Source of the DNA: JAGWBG01 sp034421095
GTDB lineage: Bacteria > Chloroflexota > Dehalococcoidia > Lucifugimonadales > JAGWBF01
Direction: 5' to 3'
Length of the DNA: 64,000 nucleotides
NCBI GenBank assembly: GCA_034421095.1
Contig: DAOUKR010000026.1
Location: 1-64,000, forward strand
Shown here piece by piece: positions 50,263-58,430 of the stretch. The number at the start of each line of letters is the position of its first letter. Position 1 is the stretch's first letter. Made by a program: the position numbers and the translations under genes. Below the pieces are notes generated by a model. It did not search any database and was not told the origin of the DNA. It was given only the letters and a program-made list of their open reading frames with translations.

Positions 50263-51000
50263 ATGACCAAGGTTCTGCTGGGACTCCTTCTGCCGCCACT
50301 GTTCGCCGTATATGTACTTGTAGTGATTTTTGCGCTGGACACGGACAAGACCTACACCCAATACCTTCTTATCGTTCCGGCGTCCTACTTGCTGGGGTCC
50401 ATACCCTGGGGATTCCTCATAACACTGGCGGTAAAAGGCGTGGACATACGGCAATACGGAAGCGGAATGACCGGGACATCCAACGTACTGAGGACTACGG
50501 GAGGCCCTTTTGCGGTGCTGGCGCTGGCCCTTGACGTGAGTAAGGGACTGCTGGCGGTGTTCCTGGCCAGAATCGTTGCCGACACGCCCACTGCCGAGGT
50601 GGTCGCCGGCCTTATGGCCCTGGCGGGACACAACTGGTCCGTTTTCCTGGGATTCGGTGGGGGTAGGGGCATAGCCACCGGAGTGGCCGGGCTTTTTGTC
50701 ATGGAACCCATAGCTGCCGGCATAGCCATAGGTGTCTTCACGCCGGTAACCCTATTGAGCAAATACCTTTCCCTTGGATCTATAATATCGGTGCTTGCCG
50801 CCTTTCTCGCCCTCCTGGCAATAGCATTGCTAGACCACGCCCCCATGACGTACCTTTTCTATACTGGAATCGGCGGCGCCATCATAATTGTGCAGCACAG
50901 GGACAACATCCGACGCCTCATCCAAGGAACGGAGCGCAAGCTTGGACAACGTGCCGACCAGATTGGTGAAGCCCCCAGTCCTGGTGCGGGCGGAGGGTAG
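50263..51000 (+). CDS. plsY: Acyl-phosphate glycerol-3-phosphate acyltransferase PlsY
   Basis: 245 residues, a polytopic membrane enzyme that acylates glycerol-3-phosphate from acyl-phosphate, the first step of phospholipid synthesis. The three PlsY motifs are present: SYLLGSIPWGFLI, GSGMTGTSNVLRTTGG and GHNWSVFLGFGGGRGIATG. It is longer than the typical 200 residues because of an extra N-terminal hydrophobic segment and a hydrophilic C-terminal tail (RKLGQRADQIGEAPSPG). The start lies 4 bases after der; the gpsA start is 5 bases downstream. Confidence 0.95.
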   Translation: MTKVLLGLLLPPLFAVYVLVVIFALDTDKTYTQYLLIVPASYLLGSIPWGFLITLAVKGVDIRQYGSGMTGTSNVLRTTGGPFAVLALALDVSKGLLAVFLARIVADTPTAEVVAGLMALAGHNWSVFLGFGGGRGIATGVAGLFVMEPIAAGIAIGVFTPVTLLSKYLSLGSIISVLAAFLALLAIALLDHAPMTYLFYTGIGGAIIIVQHRDNIRRLIQGTERKLGQRADQIGEAPSPGAGGG

Positions 51001-51005
51001 CCGGG

Positions 51006-52019
51006 TTGGAGAAAGTCGCCGTAATAGGGACCACTACCTGGGGAACCACCCTTGGCATAATCATTGCGCGTAAAAACATCCCGGTGGCGATGCTGGCTCG
51101 CACGCCCCGGGAATCGGGAGAGCTTGAGTCACAAAGGCAGAACTCTCGATTCCTGCCCGGTGTGGAGTTCCCGGAGTCCTTGAGGGTTTCCCACGACCCG
51201 GAAGAGGCCCTGTACGGGGCCGGAATGGTTATACTCGCAGTGCCTTCCGGGAGCTTTCGGGATAACGTGAGGCGCATCCGGGGGGCCATAGATAGCACGA
51301 CCATCGTCCTTAGCGCCTCCAAGGGCCTGGAGATGGAAACGGGAAAACGGATGAGCCAGGTCCTGGCGGAGGAGCTTCCATCCGGGGACAGTTCGAGGAT
51401 TTGCGTCCTGTCCGGCCCGAACCTGGCTATGGAGGTAGCCGAGGGGAAGCCGGCCTCCACCGTGGTGGCGTCACGGCAGCCCGGCGTCGCCGTGGAGTCC
51501 CGGAAAGTGCTGATGTCCCCCTCTTTCCGCGTGTACACCAACGAAGACATCATAGGCGTGGAACTGGGCGGGGCCTTGAAGAATGTTATCACCCTGGGCG
51601 CGGGGATATGCGACGGTCTGGGGTACGGGGACAATGGCAAGGCGGCTTTCATAACCCGTGGCCTGGCGGAGATAACCCGTCTTGGGGTTGCCGCCGGTGC
51701 CAGTCCCATTACCTTTGCGGGTCTGGCGGGTCTGGGAGACCTTGTGGCAACGTGTGCCAGCTCGCTGAGCCGCAACAATTTTGTGGGCCAGCAATTGGCC
51801 GACGGCAAATCTCTGGAGGATATACTATCCTCCATGAATAACGTGGTAGAGGGAGTGTACACCACGGTGGCCGCTCTCAAGATGGCCGAGAGACTCGGCG
51901 TGGAGGTCCCCATTGCCAGGGCCACTCACCAGGTGCTATTTGAAGGGCTGGAACCCAGACAGGCGGTAGCAGAGCTTATGGGAAGGCCGCCCAGGGCTGA
52001 ATGGGAAGGCATCAGCTAG
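51006..52019 (+). CDS. gpsA: Glycerol-3-phosphate dehydrogenase [NAD(P)+]
   Basis: 337 residues; it reduces dihydroxyacetone phosphate to glycerol-3-phosphate, the substrate of the neighbouring PlsY. Motifs: VAVIGTTTWGTTLGIIIARK (the usual GxGxWGTA varied to GTTTWGTT), SASKGLEMETGKRMSQVL, LSGPNLAMEVAEGKPAST, the catalytic lysine in ELGGALKNVITLGAGICDGL, GLAGLGDLVATCAS and SRN. TTG start with GGAGGG upstream. The three-gene operon couples ribosome assembly with membrane lipid synthesis. Confidence 0.95.
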   Translation: MEKVAVIGTTTWGTTLGIIIARKNIPVAMLARTPRESGELESQRQNSRFLPGVEFPESLRVSHDPEEALYGAGMVILAVPSGSFRDNVRRIRGAIDSTTIVLSASKGLEMETGKRMSQVLAEELPSGDSSRICVLSGPNLAMEVAEGKPASTVVASRQPGVAVESRKVLMSPSFRVYTNEDIIGVELGGALKNVITLGAGICDGLGYGDNGKAAFITRGLAEITRLGVAAGASPITFAGLAGLGDLVATCASSLSRNNFVGQQLADGKSLEDILSSMNNVVEGVYTTVAALKMAERLGVEVPIARATHQVLFEGLEPRQAVAELMGRPPRAEWEGIS

Positions 52020-52118
52020 GGGGGACATAATCCTCCTCACCCCTTCGGCAAGCTCAGGGCAAGCTCTAGCCCTCCCCAGCCAAACGCTTGATTCACGAAT
52101 CGTCCCTACCTCCCTCGG

Positions 52119-52335
52119 GTCATTCTGGCGCAGGCCAGAATCCAGGGGTGAGGTGAAATCCGGCTCAAAGCCTGCCCCGTACTCGATACGGAGCTGGAAT
52201 GGCAGGTATCGGGGTTCGCCTCCAGCGGATAGCTGCCCTGCCCCAGCCATTAGTGTCAACAGTCCCTAAAATAGATTGCTGTTCGGGCCGTTTTTTGCAG
52301 GAGATCTTTAGATTCCTCGCTGCGCTCGGAATGAC
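52119..52335. repeat. Dispersed repeats in the 52020-52419 gap
   Basis: 52119-52206 (GTCATTCTGGCGCAGGCCAG ... GGAATGGCAGG) and a short unit 52308-52335 (TTTAGATTCCTCGCTGCGC then TCGGAATGAC). No gene is seen; the gap lies between convergent gpsA and rsmE. Confidence 0.6.
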
Positions 52336-52419
52336 ACGGACCCGAAATGTAAACTGAGTCGAGCTAAGGACGGTGGACGAGGGACTAATGTGCATCAACC
52401 GTGGCGGGGAAGAGGAGGT

Positions 52420-53163
52420 TTAGCCTCCAAGCTCCCCTGACTCATACAGCACCGCGGCCAGTGTTGCTATGGCGGCCGTCTCCGACCTCAGGATTCGCCG
52501 TCCCAGGCTCACGGAAAGTATCCCGCAGGAGCGAGCATATTCTACCTCCCGCTCCTCAAACCCGCCCTCCGGGCCGATGAAAATGTTGACCCGTTGGGAC
52601 TCCACACCATGTAGTGCCGAGCGCAGGTCCGTGGCTTCTTCCAGCTCCCAGGGGATTAGGGAGACACTTGACGAATCTCTTACGGAGTTGCAGGCGTCTT
52701 CGAATGATGTTAGCGCCTCTACCTGGGGCAGCAAACACCTACCCGACTGCTCTGCTGCCTCGGCAACGATTTTGTCCCATCGGGGGTGACGGGTGCCCTG
52801 CCGGACGTGCAGTTCTTGAAGTATGGACCTCCGGCAGATAAGTGGTACAATGGTGGTCACGCCAATCTCGGTGCCCTTCTGAAGCACCCACTCGAAGCCC
52901 TTCCCCTTGAGCATCCCCTGGTAAAGGGTTACGTGTATCGAAGGTTCGCCCCGACCGTTGGCAACCGACAGAACATCCCCTTCCACCGTGTCCCTGTTCA
53001 ATTTGGTGAGAGATACCCTGTATTCGTAGCCGGAGTTGTCCAGCAGTATTATCTCGTCCCCGGGAGACATGCGGAGGACGCGCACCACCTGTTGGGCTAC
53101 GTCGCCTTCCAGCCGGGCAGTTTCCCCGGTTATCCAGTCGGGCGGTACAAAGAACCTGTGCAT
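52420..53163 (-). CDS. rsmE: 16S rRNA m3U1498 methyltransferase RsmE
   Basis: 247 residues. MHRFFVPPDWITGETARLEG and HVVRVLRM-type text (AQQVVRVLRMSPGDEIILLD) form the N-terminal PUA-like domain. The SPOUT methyltransferase part has KGKGFEWVLQKGTEIGVTTI, EAAEQSGRCLLPQVEAL and the knot motif NIFIGPEGGFEEREVEYA with LGRRILRSETAAIATLA. It methylates 16S rRNA U1498. ATG 53163 overlaps the prmA stop by one base (TGATG), so they are coupled. Confidence 0.96.
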   Translation of the reverse strand: MHRFFVPPDWITGETARLEGDVAQQVVRVLRMSPGDEIILLDNSGYEYRVSLTKLNRDTVEGDVLSVANGRGEPSIHVTLYQGMLKGKGFEWVLQKGTEIGVTTIVPLICRRSILQELHVRQGTRHPRWDKIVAEAAEQSGRCLLPQVEALTSFEDACNSVRDSSSVSLIPWELEEATDLRSALHGVESQRVNIFIGPEGGFEEREVEYARSCGILSVSLGRRILRSETAAIATLAAVLYESGELGG

Positions 53164-54023
53164 CACCCTCCTTTAGAGAGCAGCAGGGCTACCCAGTCAT
53201 CTATGTTGTAGGTCCTGGAGGGGGAGAACCCCAGGTGCGCCAGCGTTTCCTCAACCTCACTTTGCTGGTCCCGGATAAACCCGGATACGATAAGCAACCC
53301 GCCGGGCTTGATGGAACGCCACAGACAGGGGGCCTCGGCACAAATTACCTTTGCGCTGATGTTGGCCATTGCCAGGTCGAAGTGTCCATCGGGTGCCAAA
53401 TGGTGGGGCAAGGTCCCCCTTGCAAGCCGGACAACCTTCCCAAGGCCGCTGGCCCTGAAATTCTTTCTGGCCGCCGTAACGGCGACCGGGTCCACGTCCA
53501 GGGTCAGAATGGAAGCAGCGCCCAGCCTGGCTGCGGCGATGGCCAGTATGCCCGAGCCAGTGCCCAGGTCCAGCACGTCCATCCCCGTCTGCACAAGTCC
53601 CTCCAGGGCTTCGAGGCACATCCTTGTCGTAGGATGGTAGCCGGTCCCAAAGGCCATACCGGGGTCCAACTCTATTACGACCTCATCCTGCTCGGCACGG
53701 TAGTCAATCCAGGAAGGCTTTATCACCAGCCTGTTTCCAATCTTCAGGAGGGTGAAATGGGACTTCCAGGCGCTCTCCCAATCAGCATCATCCAGCTTCT
53801 TTATCTCCAACTCACCCATCGGCTGAATGGCTCTAACGAGATTTACGCCCACTCCAATCCTGGCCATTCGTTGCTTTGAAGTGTTGGTCAAGTATGTCCT
53901 CACGAGCACCAGGTCATCCTCTACGCGTTCCACTGAGAGGCCGTGACCATACCTGCTGAACAGGTAGTAGATAGGCTCCACATACTCCTGGGGCACCCTG
54001 ATACTGAGCTCCTGCCAAATCAT
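53163..54023 (-). CDS. prmA: Ribosomal protein L11 methyltransferase PrmA
   Basis: 286 residues. The N-terminal substrate domain (WQELSIRVPQEYVEPIYYLF) is followed by the SAM-dependent methyltransferase domain: DPGMAFGTGYHPTTRMCLEA, DVLDLGTGSGILAIAAARLG, DVDPVAVTAARKNF and MANISAKVI (the N-I motif), then GGLLIVSGFI. It trimethylates L11, though such enzymes can act on related targets. The gene order dnaJ-prmA-rsmE is a widely conserved arrangement. A terminator-like hairpin separates it from dnaJ. Confidence 0.95.
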   Translation of the reverse strand: MIWQELSIRVPQEYVEPIYYLFSRYGHGLSVERVEDDLVLVRTYLTNTSKQRMARIGVGVNLVRAIQPMGELEIKKLDDADWESAWKSHFTLLKIGNRLVIKPSWIDYRAEQDEVVIELDPGMAFGTGYHPTTRMCLEALEGLVQTGMDVLDLGTGSGILAIAAARLGAASILTLDVDPVAVTAARKNFRASGLGKVVRLARGTLPHHLAPDGHFDLAMANISAKVICAEAPCLWRSIKPGGLLIVSGFIRDQQSEVEETLAHLGFSPSRTYNIDDWVALLLSKGG

Positions 54024-54040
54024 GTTTCCTCGTATAAAAG

Positions 54041-54085
54041 CCCCGGCCCTACACTCTGACGTGGGTCAGCATAAGGAGGCCGGGG
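54041..54085 (-). terminator. Terminator-like nested hairpin after dnaJ
   Basis: Outer 8-bp stem CCCCGGCC/GGCCGGGG encloses an inner CTGAC/GTCAG hairpin. On the minus strand it is followed by CTTTTATA. It lies between dnaJ and prmA and may reduce read-through. Confidence 0.5.
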
Positions 54086-54124
54086 AAAGTACCGATGTCT
54101 AATGGGGTCTTGTCTTCAGGCAGA

Positions 54125-55264
54125 CTAGCCGAAAGCGCCCTTGATTTTATCGAATAGGCCCTTCTCCCTGGCATTGGAGTCGCTGGGCTTTTCCATAGTC
54201 TTGGACAACTCCTCGAGAAGCTTGCGTTGGTGGGAGTCCAGGGTTGTAGGAACCTGTAGCTTTATGGGAATCACGATGTCGCCGCGGCGATGCTCATTAT
54301 TGAGGTGGGGCACACCCTTCCCCTTGATGCGGAACACCGCTCCCGGCTGTGTCCCGGGAGGGATCTTGATGGTCTCGCCATTGCCGTTCAGGGTAGGTAC
54401 TTCCACGTCGTCACCCAGGGTTACCTGGACAAGGTTTAGAGGTACTTCGTAGACGAGGTCTGTCCCCTCACGGCGGAATAGCGAGTGCTCCCTGACGGAG
54501 ACGCGCACGTACATGTTACCCGGAGGGCCGCCATTGGTCCCCGAGTTGCCCTCCCCGGACAGGCGCATTTGCATCCCGCTTTCTATTCCCGCGGGAATCT
54601 TGACGGCAATCTTATGCTGCTGCCGCTCCGTGCCCGCTCCGTGGCAGGTATCACATGGTGTAGTTATAGTTGAGCCTCTGCCCCTGCAAGTGGGGCAGGC
54701 CGTTATCTGGGTGAACTGGCCGAAGAGACTCCGTTCGGCCCGGCGCACCTGGCCTACTCCCCGGCAGGTGGTGCAGGTAGCCGGACTCGTTCCGGGTCTG
54801 CTGCCGGAGCCACGACACTCGTGGCACTTCTCCACTCGAGAAACTTCCACCTCGCGCTCTGTGCCAAAAACCGCTTCCTCAAACGGGATAGTCACGCCAT
54901 ACTGGATGTCAGAGCCCCTCTGGGCTTTCCGTTGCTGAGTCCTACCGTTCAAGTCACCGAAAAAGGAGTCGAATATATCCCCAAATCCACCGAATACATC
55001 GAAGCCCTCAAAATCTCTGGAAAAACCACCTCCGTTACCGGCATCCACTCCGGCTGGGCCGAAACGGTCATACCGAGACCGCTTCTCGTTATCTATGAGT
55101 ACCTGGTAGGCCTCATTCACTTCCTTGAACTTTTCCTCAGCGTCGGGGTTCTTGTTCCTGTCCGGGTGGTAGTCCATAGCCTTCTTTCTGAAAGCCTTCC
55201 TTATGCTTTCTTCAGAGGCATCCCTGGAGACCCCCAGAATTTCGTAGTAATCTCTCTTAGCCAT
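54125..55264 (-). CDS. dnaJ: Chaperone protein DnaJ
   Basis: 379 residues with the full type I layout. J domain: RDYYEILGVSRDASEESIRK, YHPDRNKNPDAEEKFKEVNE with the HPD motif. Then a Gly/Phe-rich linker (GGFSRDFEGFDVFGGFGD). Four zinc-finger repeats follow (CHECRGSG, CTTCRGVG, CPTCRGRG, CDTCHGAG) and a C-terminal substrate-binding domain. It stimulates DnaK ATPase in protein folding. ATG 55264 follows GAGG; the further upstream open frame has no support. No CIRCE element was seen before it. hrcA lies 1.7 kb away; grpE and dnaK are not in the window. Confidence 0.97.
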   Translation of the reverse strand: MAKRDYYEILGVSRDASEESIRKAFRKKAMDYHPDRNKNPDAEEKFKEVNEAYQVLIDNEKRSRYDRFGPAGVDAGNGGGFSRDFEGFDVFGGFGDIFDSFFGDLNGRTQQRKAQRGSDIQYGVTIPFEEAVFGTEREVEVSRVEKCHECRGSGSRPGTSPATCTTCRGVGQVRRAERSLFGQFTQITACPTCRGRGSTITTPCDTCHGAGTERQQHKIAVKIPAGIESGMQMRLSGEGNSGTNGGPPGNMYVRVSVREHSLFRREGTDLVYEVPLNLVQVTLGDDVEVPTLNGNGETIKIPPGTQPGAVFRIKGKGVPHLNNEHRRGDIVIPIKLQVPTTLDSHQRKLLEELSKTMEKPSDSNAREKGLFDKIKGAFG

Positions 55265-55512
55265 TGAATTCCTCTGCCACAGCTTTAGCTCCAATGTATT
55301 ATAAACCACTGTAGTCAGGCTCTCAAGGTGCTCCGGGCTATGGAGTCCTTCAATTCTCGAAGCTGACAGAGGCAAATCTCGCTACTGCCCCCACCTCACC
55401 CCGGCGTCCACACATACTTTGCCCGTAGAATACGGTCGTTCCGGGTTGCATTGTCATGGTCCTCTACGTCTACATCGGTCAAAAGTCACGTGAGTTTGAG
55501 TGTCAATCCTCT

Positions 55513-55541
55513 TTCAGACCAGTGAGCATTTGGCGTATAAT
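55513..55541 (+). promoter_or_regulatory. Possible promoter of the 55596 gene
   Basis: A perfect TATAAT (55536-55541) with a weak TTCAGA (55513-55518) 17 bases upstream. The rest of the 55265-55595 gap shows no gene. Confidence 0.35.
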
Positions 55542-55595
55542 ACCGTGACACATTTAGAATTCACGAACAGTCGCACGGCAAGGAGGTTTTTGGAA

Positions 55596-56174
55596 ATGCG
55601 TCGTAGGTTAACCGCGTTGGTCGCAATCGTATCGTCCCTAATGATAGGCCTGGTCATCCTGGGAGCGGCACCCCAGCAAGGAATACCCCAGTTCCCCATA
55701 ATATACGGTGGCGACGTGACCGTTCAGGGTCAGCCGGTCCCCACGGACGTTTCGCTGATAGTCTGTGTTGGGGGATGCGATAGCTGGGCGAGCGATCCTG
55801 TGCTGACCCTGGAGGGTGGCAGGTATTTTGGGCTAGCCGCAAGACCGCCCGAATCGCTTCTCAGGCAAGAAGTCACCTTCTGGATAGTGGAGCCGGAATC
55901 CGGCCAGAGAATCATGGCCGTGGAGACGGACACATTCGAGCCTGACAATAACATTCAACGTACACTCGATCTGACTTTCAACGACCCGATACCTACGCCA
56001 CCCCCTGCCATGCCACCAACCAACACTCCGGCCCCTACTCAGGCGATAATTCCGCCCGTGCCGGGGGACCCGGCGGTGCAGACCTTGTCCCGTGTTGCGG
56101 TATTTGCAGGAATAGCCGCCCTTCTGGTTGGCGGCGCGGCGTTGTACATGGTCCGCCGGCGTGGAGCCTTCTAG
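55596..56174 (+). CDS. Secreted, membrane-anchored surface protein
   Basis: 192 residues. A basic N-terminus and hydrophobic signal (MRRRLTALVAIVSSLMIGLV, then ILGA) precede an extracellular beta-type domain of about 110 residues with a cysteine pair (LIVCVGGCDSW). A proline/threonine-rich stalk (PTPPPAMPPTNTPAPTQ) follows, then a C-terminal membrane helix with an arginine tail (LLVGGAALYMVRRRGAF). Anchored outside the single membrane, role unknown. ATG chosen after AAGGAGG; the upstream open frame is before the ribosome site. Convergent with the MBL gene with no intervening bases. Confidence 0.8.
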   Translation: MRRRLTALVAIVSSLMIGLVILGAAPQQGIPQFPIIYGGDVTVQGQPVPTDVSLIVCVGGCDSWASDPVLTLEGGRYFGLAARPPESLLRQEVTFWIVEPESGQRIMAVETDTFEPDNNIQRTLDLTFNDPIPTPPPAMPPTNTPAPTQAIIPPVPGDPAVQTLSRVAVFAGIAALLVGGAALYMVRRRGAF

Positions 56175-56825
56175 CTAACGCTGCGCCCGCGCGCCCTGGG
56201 GTTCCAGGACCACCACCTGCATCTCCTGGGGTAAGCCGGACGCCGATATGTTGAGCCGAGCTTGGGGCTGCGCATCACGCAGCCCCATTTCTCTGAGCAG
56301 GACGTCAATGCCCCCCAGTCCCACCGCCAGGTCGGGCAGGCCGCAGTGCATGGGTATGACCACCTTTGGCTCAAGGCTTTGTATTAGCTGAATTGCCTGG
56401 GGCGCCTCGATGGTGGAGACGCCCCCTGACGGCACAAAGAGTATGTCCACCGGCGCAAGCTCCTCGATTTGCCTAGCGGACAGGGGGCTGCTTACATCCC
56501 CCAGATGGCACAATCTGAGGTTCTCCATCTCGATAAGGTAAGCGGTGTTTCTCTTGTCTTCGGGGTCGTTGGCGCTCCGGGGGGTCATAACGCCGGTGAC
56601 GTAGATTCCCGACATCTCGTACTCGCCGGGGCCGCTCAGGACACGGGGGTTCCCTTCCACTCCCTGCCAGTGGCTATGGTTATCGTGCTGGTGGCTTACG
56701 GTGACCGCGAGACCCCTGACGCTGCCCATCTGAAGGCCGATGGAGTCGGGGAATGGGTCGGTGACAACCACGAGGTCGTTGGTACGGAGCCGGAAGCAGG
56801 CATGTCCTAGCCAGATTATTTCCAC
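56175..56825 (-). CDS. MBL-fold hydrolase (UPF0173-like)
   Basis: 216 residues. EIIWLGHACFRLRTNDLVVV, DPF, VTVSHQHDNHSHW (a modified HxHxDH in which the Asp-Asn-His order is altered), LCHLGDVSSPL and VVIPMHCG match the L-ascorbate-6-phosphate-lactonase / UPF0173 branch. The metal site HQHDNH is preserved for His and Asp. It is probably a cytoplasmic metal-dependent hydrolase of unknown substrate. Ends directly next to the convergent surface-protein gene. Confidence 0.88.
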   Translation of the reverse strand: MEIIWLGHACFRLRTNDLVVVTDPFPDSIGLQMGSVRGLAVTVSHQHDNHSHWQGVEGNPRVLSGPGEYEMSGIYVTGVMTPRSANDPEDKRNTAYLIEMENLRLCHLGDVSSPLSARQIEELAPVDILFVPSGGVSTIEAPQAIQLIQSLEPKVVIPMHCGLPDLAVGLGGIDVLLREMGLRDAQPQARLNISASGLPQEMQVVVLEPQGARAQR

Positions 56826-56910
56826 GAGTTTACCTCGAATTCATTCCTGATTTTGACTATGAGATGAGGCACCGGGCGAGTATAATATTATGTAGATACG
56901 AAGTCAACGC

Positions 56911-56939
56911 TTGACATGGAAGCGGCTTCGGGATAAATT
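56911..56939 (+). promoter_or_regulatory. Predicted sigma-70 promoter of hrcA
   Basis: Perfect TTGACA (56911-56916), 17-base spacer, TAAATT (56934-56939), 70 bases before the ATG. No CIRCE inverted repeat (TTAGCACTC-N9-GAGTGCTAA) accompanies it. Confidence 0.6.
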
Positions 56940-57008
56940 CACTGAAAGCCCTGTTTGAGCCTGTATCCGACACCCCTTCGCAAGTGAAAAATACTAGGCG
57001 GTGGCAAG

Positions 57009-58031
57009 ATGCTAAAGCTGAGAACGTCTACAACGCTTAGAATCCTGGTAAACGAGTATATAAGCTCCGTTGCCCCGGTCTCTTCGGAGGATATAGCTCG
57101 CCGTTCGCCCACGAAGGTGAGTTCGGCCACCATACGGAACGAGATGGCGGAGCTTGAGGAGGAAGGGTACATCACCCGCCCCCACATCTCCGCAGGAGGG
57201 GTGCCTTCCGACAAGGGCTACAGGTTCTACGTTGAGTCCCTGGAGGATCCCCTGGAACTGCCCAGGGGAATGCAGCAAAACATACGCCATCGGTTCGGCC
57301 AGGCGCAGAGAGACCCGGAAGCATGGGTGCAGCTGGCCGCCACGGTCCTCTCCCAAATGGCGGATAACATGGTGATTGTGACCTTTCCCCGTGCCAACTC
57401 CGCCAGGCTGAAGCACATCCAGCTGGTCTACATACAAGAGTTCCTGGCCCTGCTCGTAATTGTTCTGCAGGGGGCCAGGCTCAGGCAACACCTGCTGCCG
57501 ATGGATGAACCCACCACCCAGGTCGAGCTTACCGAGGTGGCCAACAAGCTCAACGATGCCCTGGAGGGACTCACCTATTCCGAGGCCAGGGTGAAGCAGC
57601 TTGAACTCACGCCACTGGAGGAGGTGGTTCGAGAAGGGACTATCGCCGCCCTGGAGGGCATGGAGGCCGAGTCTGCGCTGGAGCACTACGTGGACGGGTT
57701 GCGTCTCCTTCTCAATCAGCCGGAGTTTGCCGAGACGGGAAGGGCCAAGGAGATAGTGGAAATCCTGGAAGAACGGGTGTTGCTCCGAAGCATCCTGTCG
57801 GAGGCCCCCGGTGAGGGAAACATGGGTGTGTTCATCGGCGATGAGAACCCCAAGGAGGAGCTAAAGCCCTTCAGCGTAATTATGAGCCAGTACGGTATTC
57901 CCAGGGAGGCATCGGGGACCATCAGCGTGATTGGGCCTACGCGAATGGAGTACGCCAGCGCAATTGGCGGTGTGAGGTTCCTGTCCTCCTACATGAGCGA
58001 GTTGATAATGAGCGTCCACGGCAGGATGTGA
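57009..58031 (+). CDS. hrcA: Heat-inducible transcription repressor HrcA
   Basis: 340 residues. The winged-helix DNA-binding N-terminus is RTSTTLRILVNEYISSVAPV, then SSATIRNEMAELEEEGYITR and PHISAGGVPSDKGYRFYVESL, the family signature. The GAF-like core and C-terminus follow (MGVFIGDENPKEELKPFSV, SQYGIPREASGTISVIGPTR, MEYASAIGGVRFLSSYMSEL). It represses chaperone operons via CIRCE sites, which must lie outside this window if present. Apparently single-gene, with its own promoter. Confidence 0.96.
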   Translation: MLKLRTSTTLRILVNEYISSVAPVSSEDIARRSPTKVSSATIRNEMAELEEEGYITRPHISAGGVPSDKGYRFYVESLEDPLELPRGMQQNIRHRFGQAQRDPEAWVQLAATVLSQMADNMVIVTFPRANSARLKHIQLVYIQEFLALLVIVLQGARLRQHLLPMDEPTTQVELTEVANKLNDALEGLTYSEARVKQLELTPLEEVVREGTIAALEGMEAESALEHYVDGLRLLLNQPEFAETGRAKEIVEILEERVLLRSILSEAPGEGNMGVFIGDENPKEELKPFSVIMSQYGIPREASGTISVIGPTRMEYASAIGGVRFLSSYMSELIMSVHGRM

Positions 58032-58158
58032 TAGATGTAGTGTCGGGGACGCCGACAAGGCGTCGCGTGTGCCGCTTAGAGTATCGTGTCATGTTGCAGG
58101 GGCGGGTCTCAGACCCGCCCCTTCGTGCGTCCGGGGGTATGCCCCCTCCACCTAACGC

Positions 58159-58287
58159 ATCATTCCGGCCCCCGAGCCGGAATCCATAGGCTCTTGTCTG
58201 CAGGTGCGGGGGAGGAGACTGGAGAACTCCCTGGATTCTGGCTTTTGCCAGAATGACGGGAGAGGCAGGCTTTTCGCCAGAATGACG
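58159..58287. repeat. Dispersed palindromic repeat (gap 58032-58430)
   Basis: ATCATTCCGGCCCCCGAGCC then GGAATCCATAGG, GATTCTGGCTTTTGCCAGAATGACGGG and a second TTCGCCAGAATGACG. Two inverted repeat arms. No gene in this gap, which also holds a terminator. Confidence 0.7.
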
Positions 58288-58320
58288 AAGGGCGGAATGA
58301 GAGAGCGCGGAGAAAAAGGA

Positions 58321-58351
58321 GAGGCCCCACCTGGCTGGTGGGGCCTCTTTT
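58321..58351 (+). terminator. Strong Rho-independent terminator
   Basis: An 11-bp perfect stem GAGGCCCCACC / GGTGGGGCCTC with a TGGCT loop, followed by TTTT on the plus strand; AAAAAGGA precedes it, so it could also act on the minus strand for the surface-protein gene. Confidence 0.75.
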
Positions 58352-58430
58352 GCCGTTTGCGTTTGTCTTTGGGGCTTCACCCCCACCCCAGCCCTCCCCC
58401 GTCAAGAGGGAGGGGGTTGGCGGTTCCAGG

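Noticed and set aside
55265..57008. CIRCE elements controlling dnaJ or hrcA
   Set aside because: I looked for TTAGCACTC and GAGTGCTAA halves upstream of both genes and saw none.
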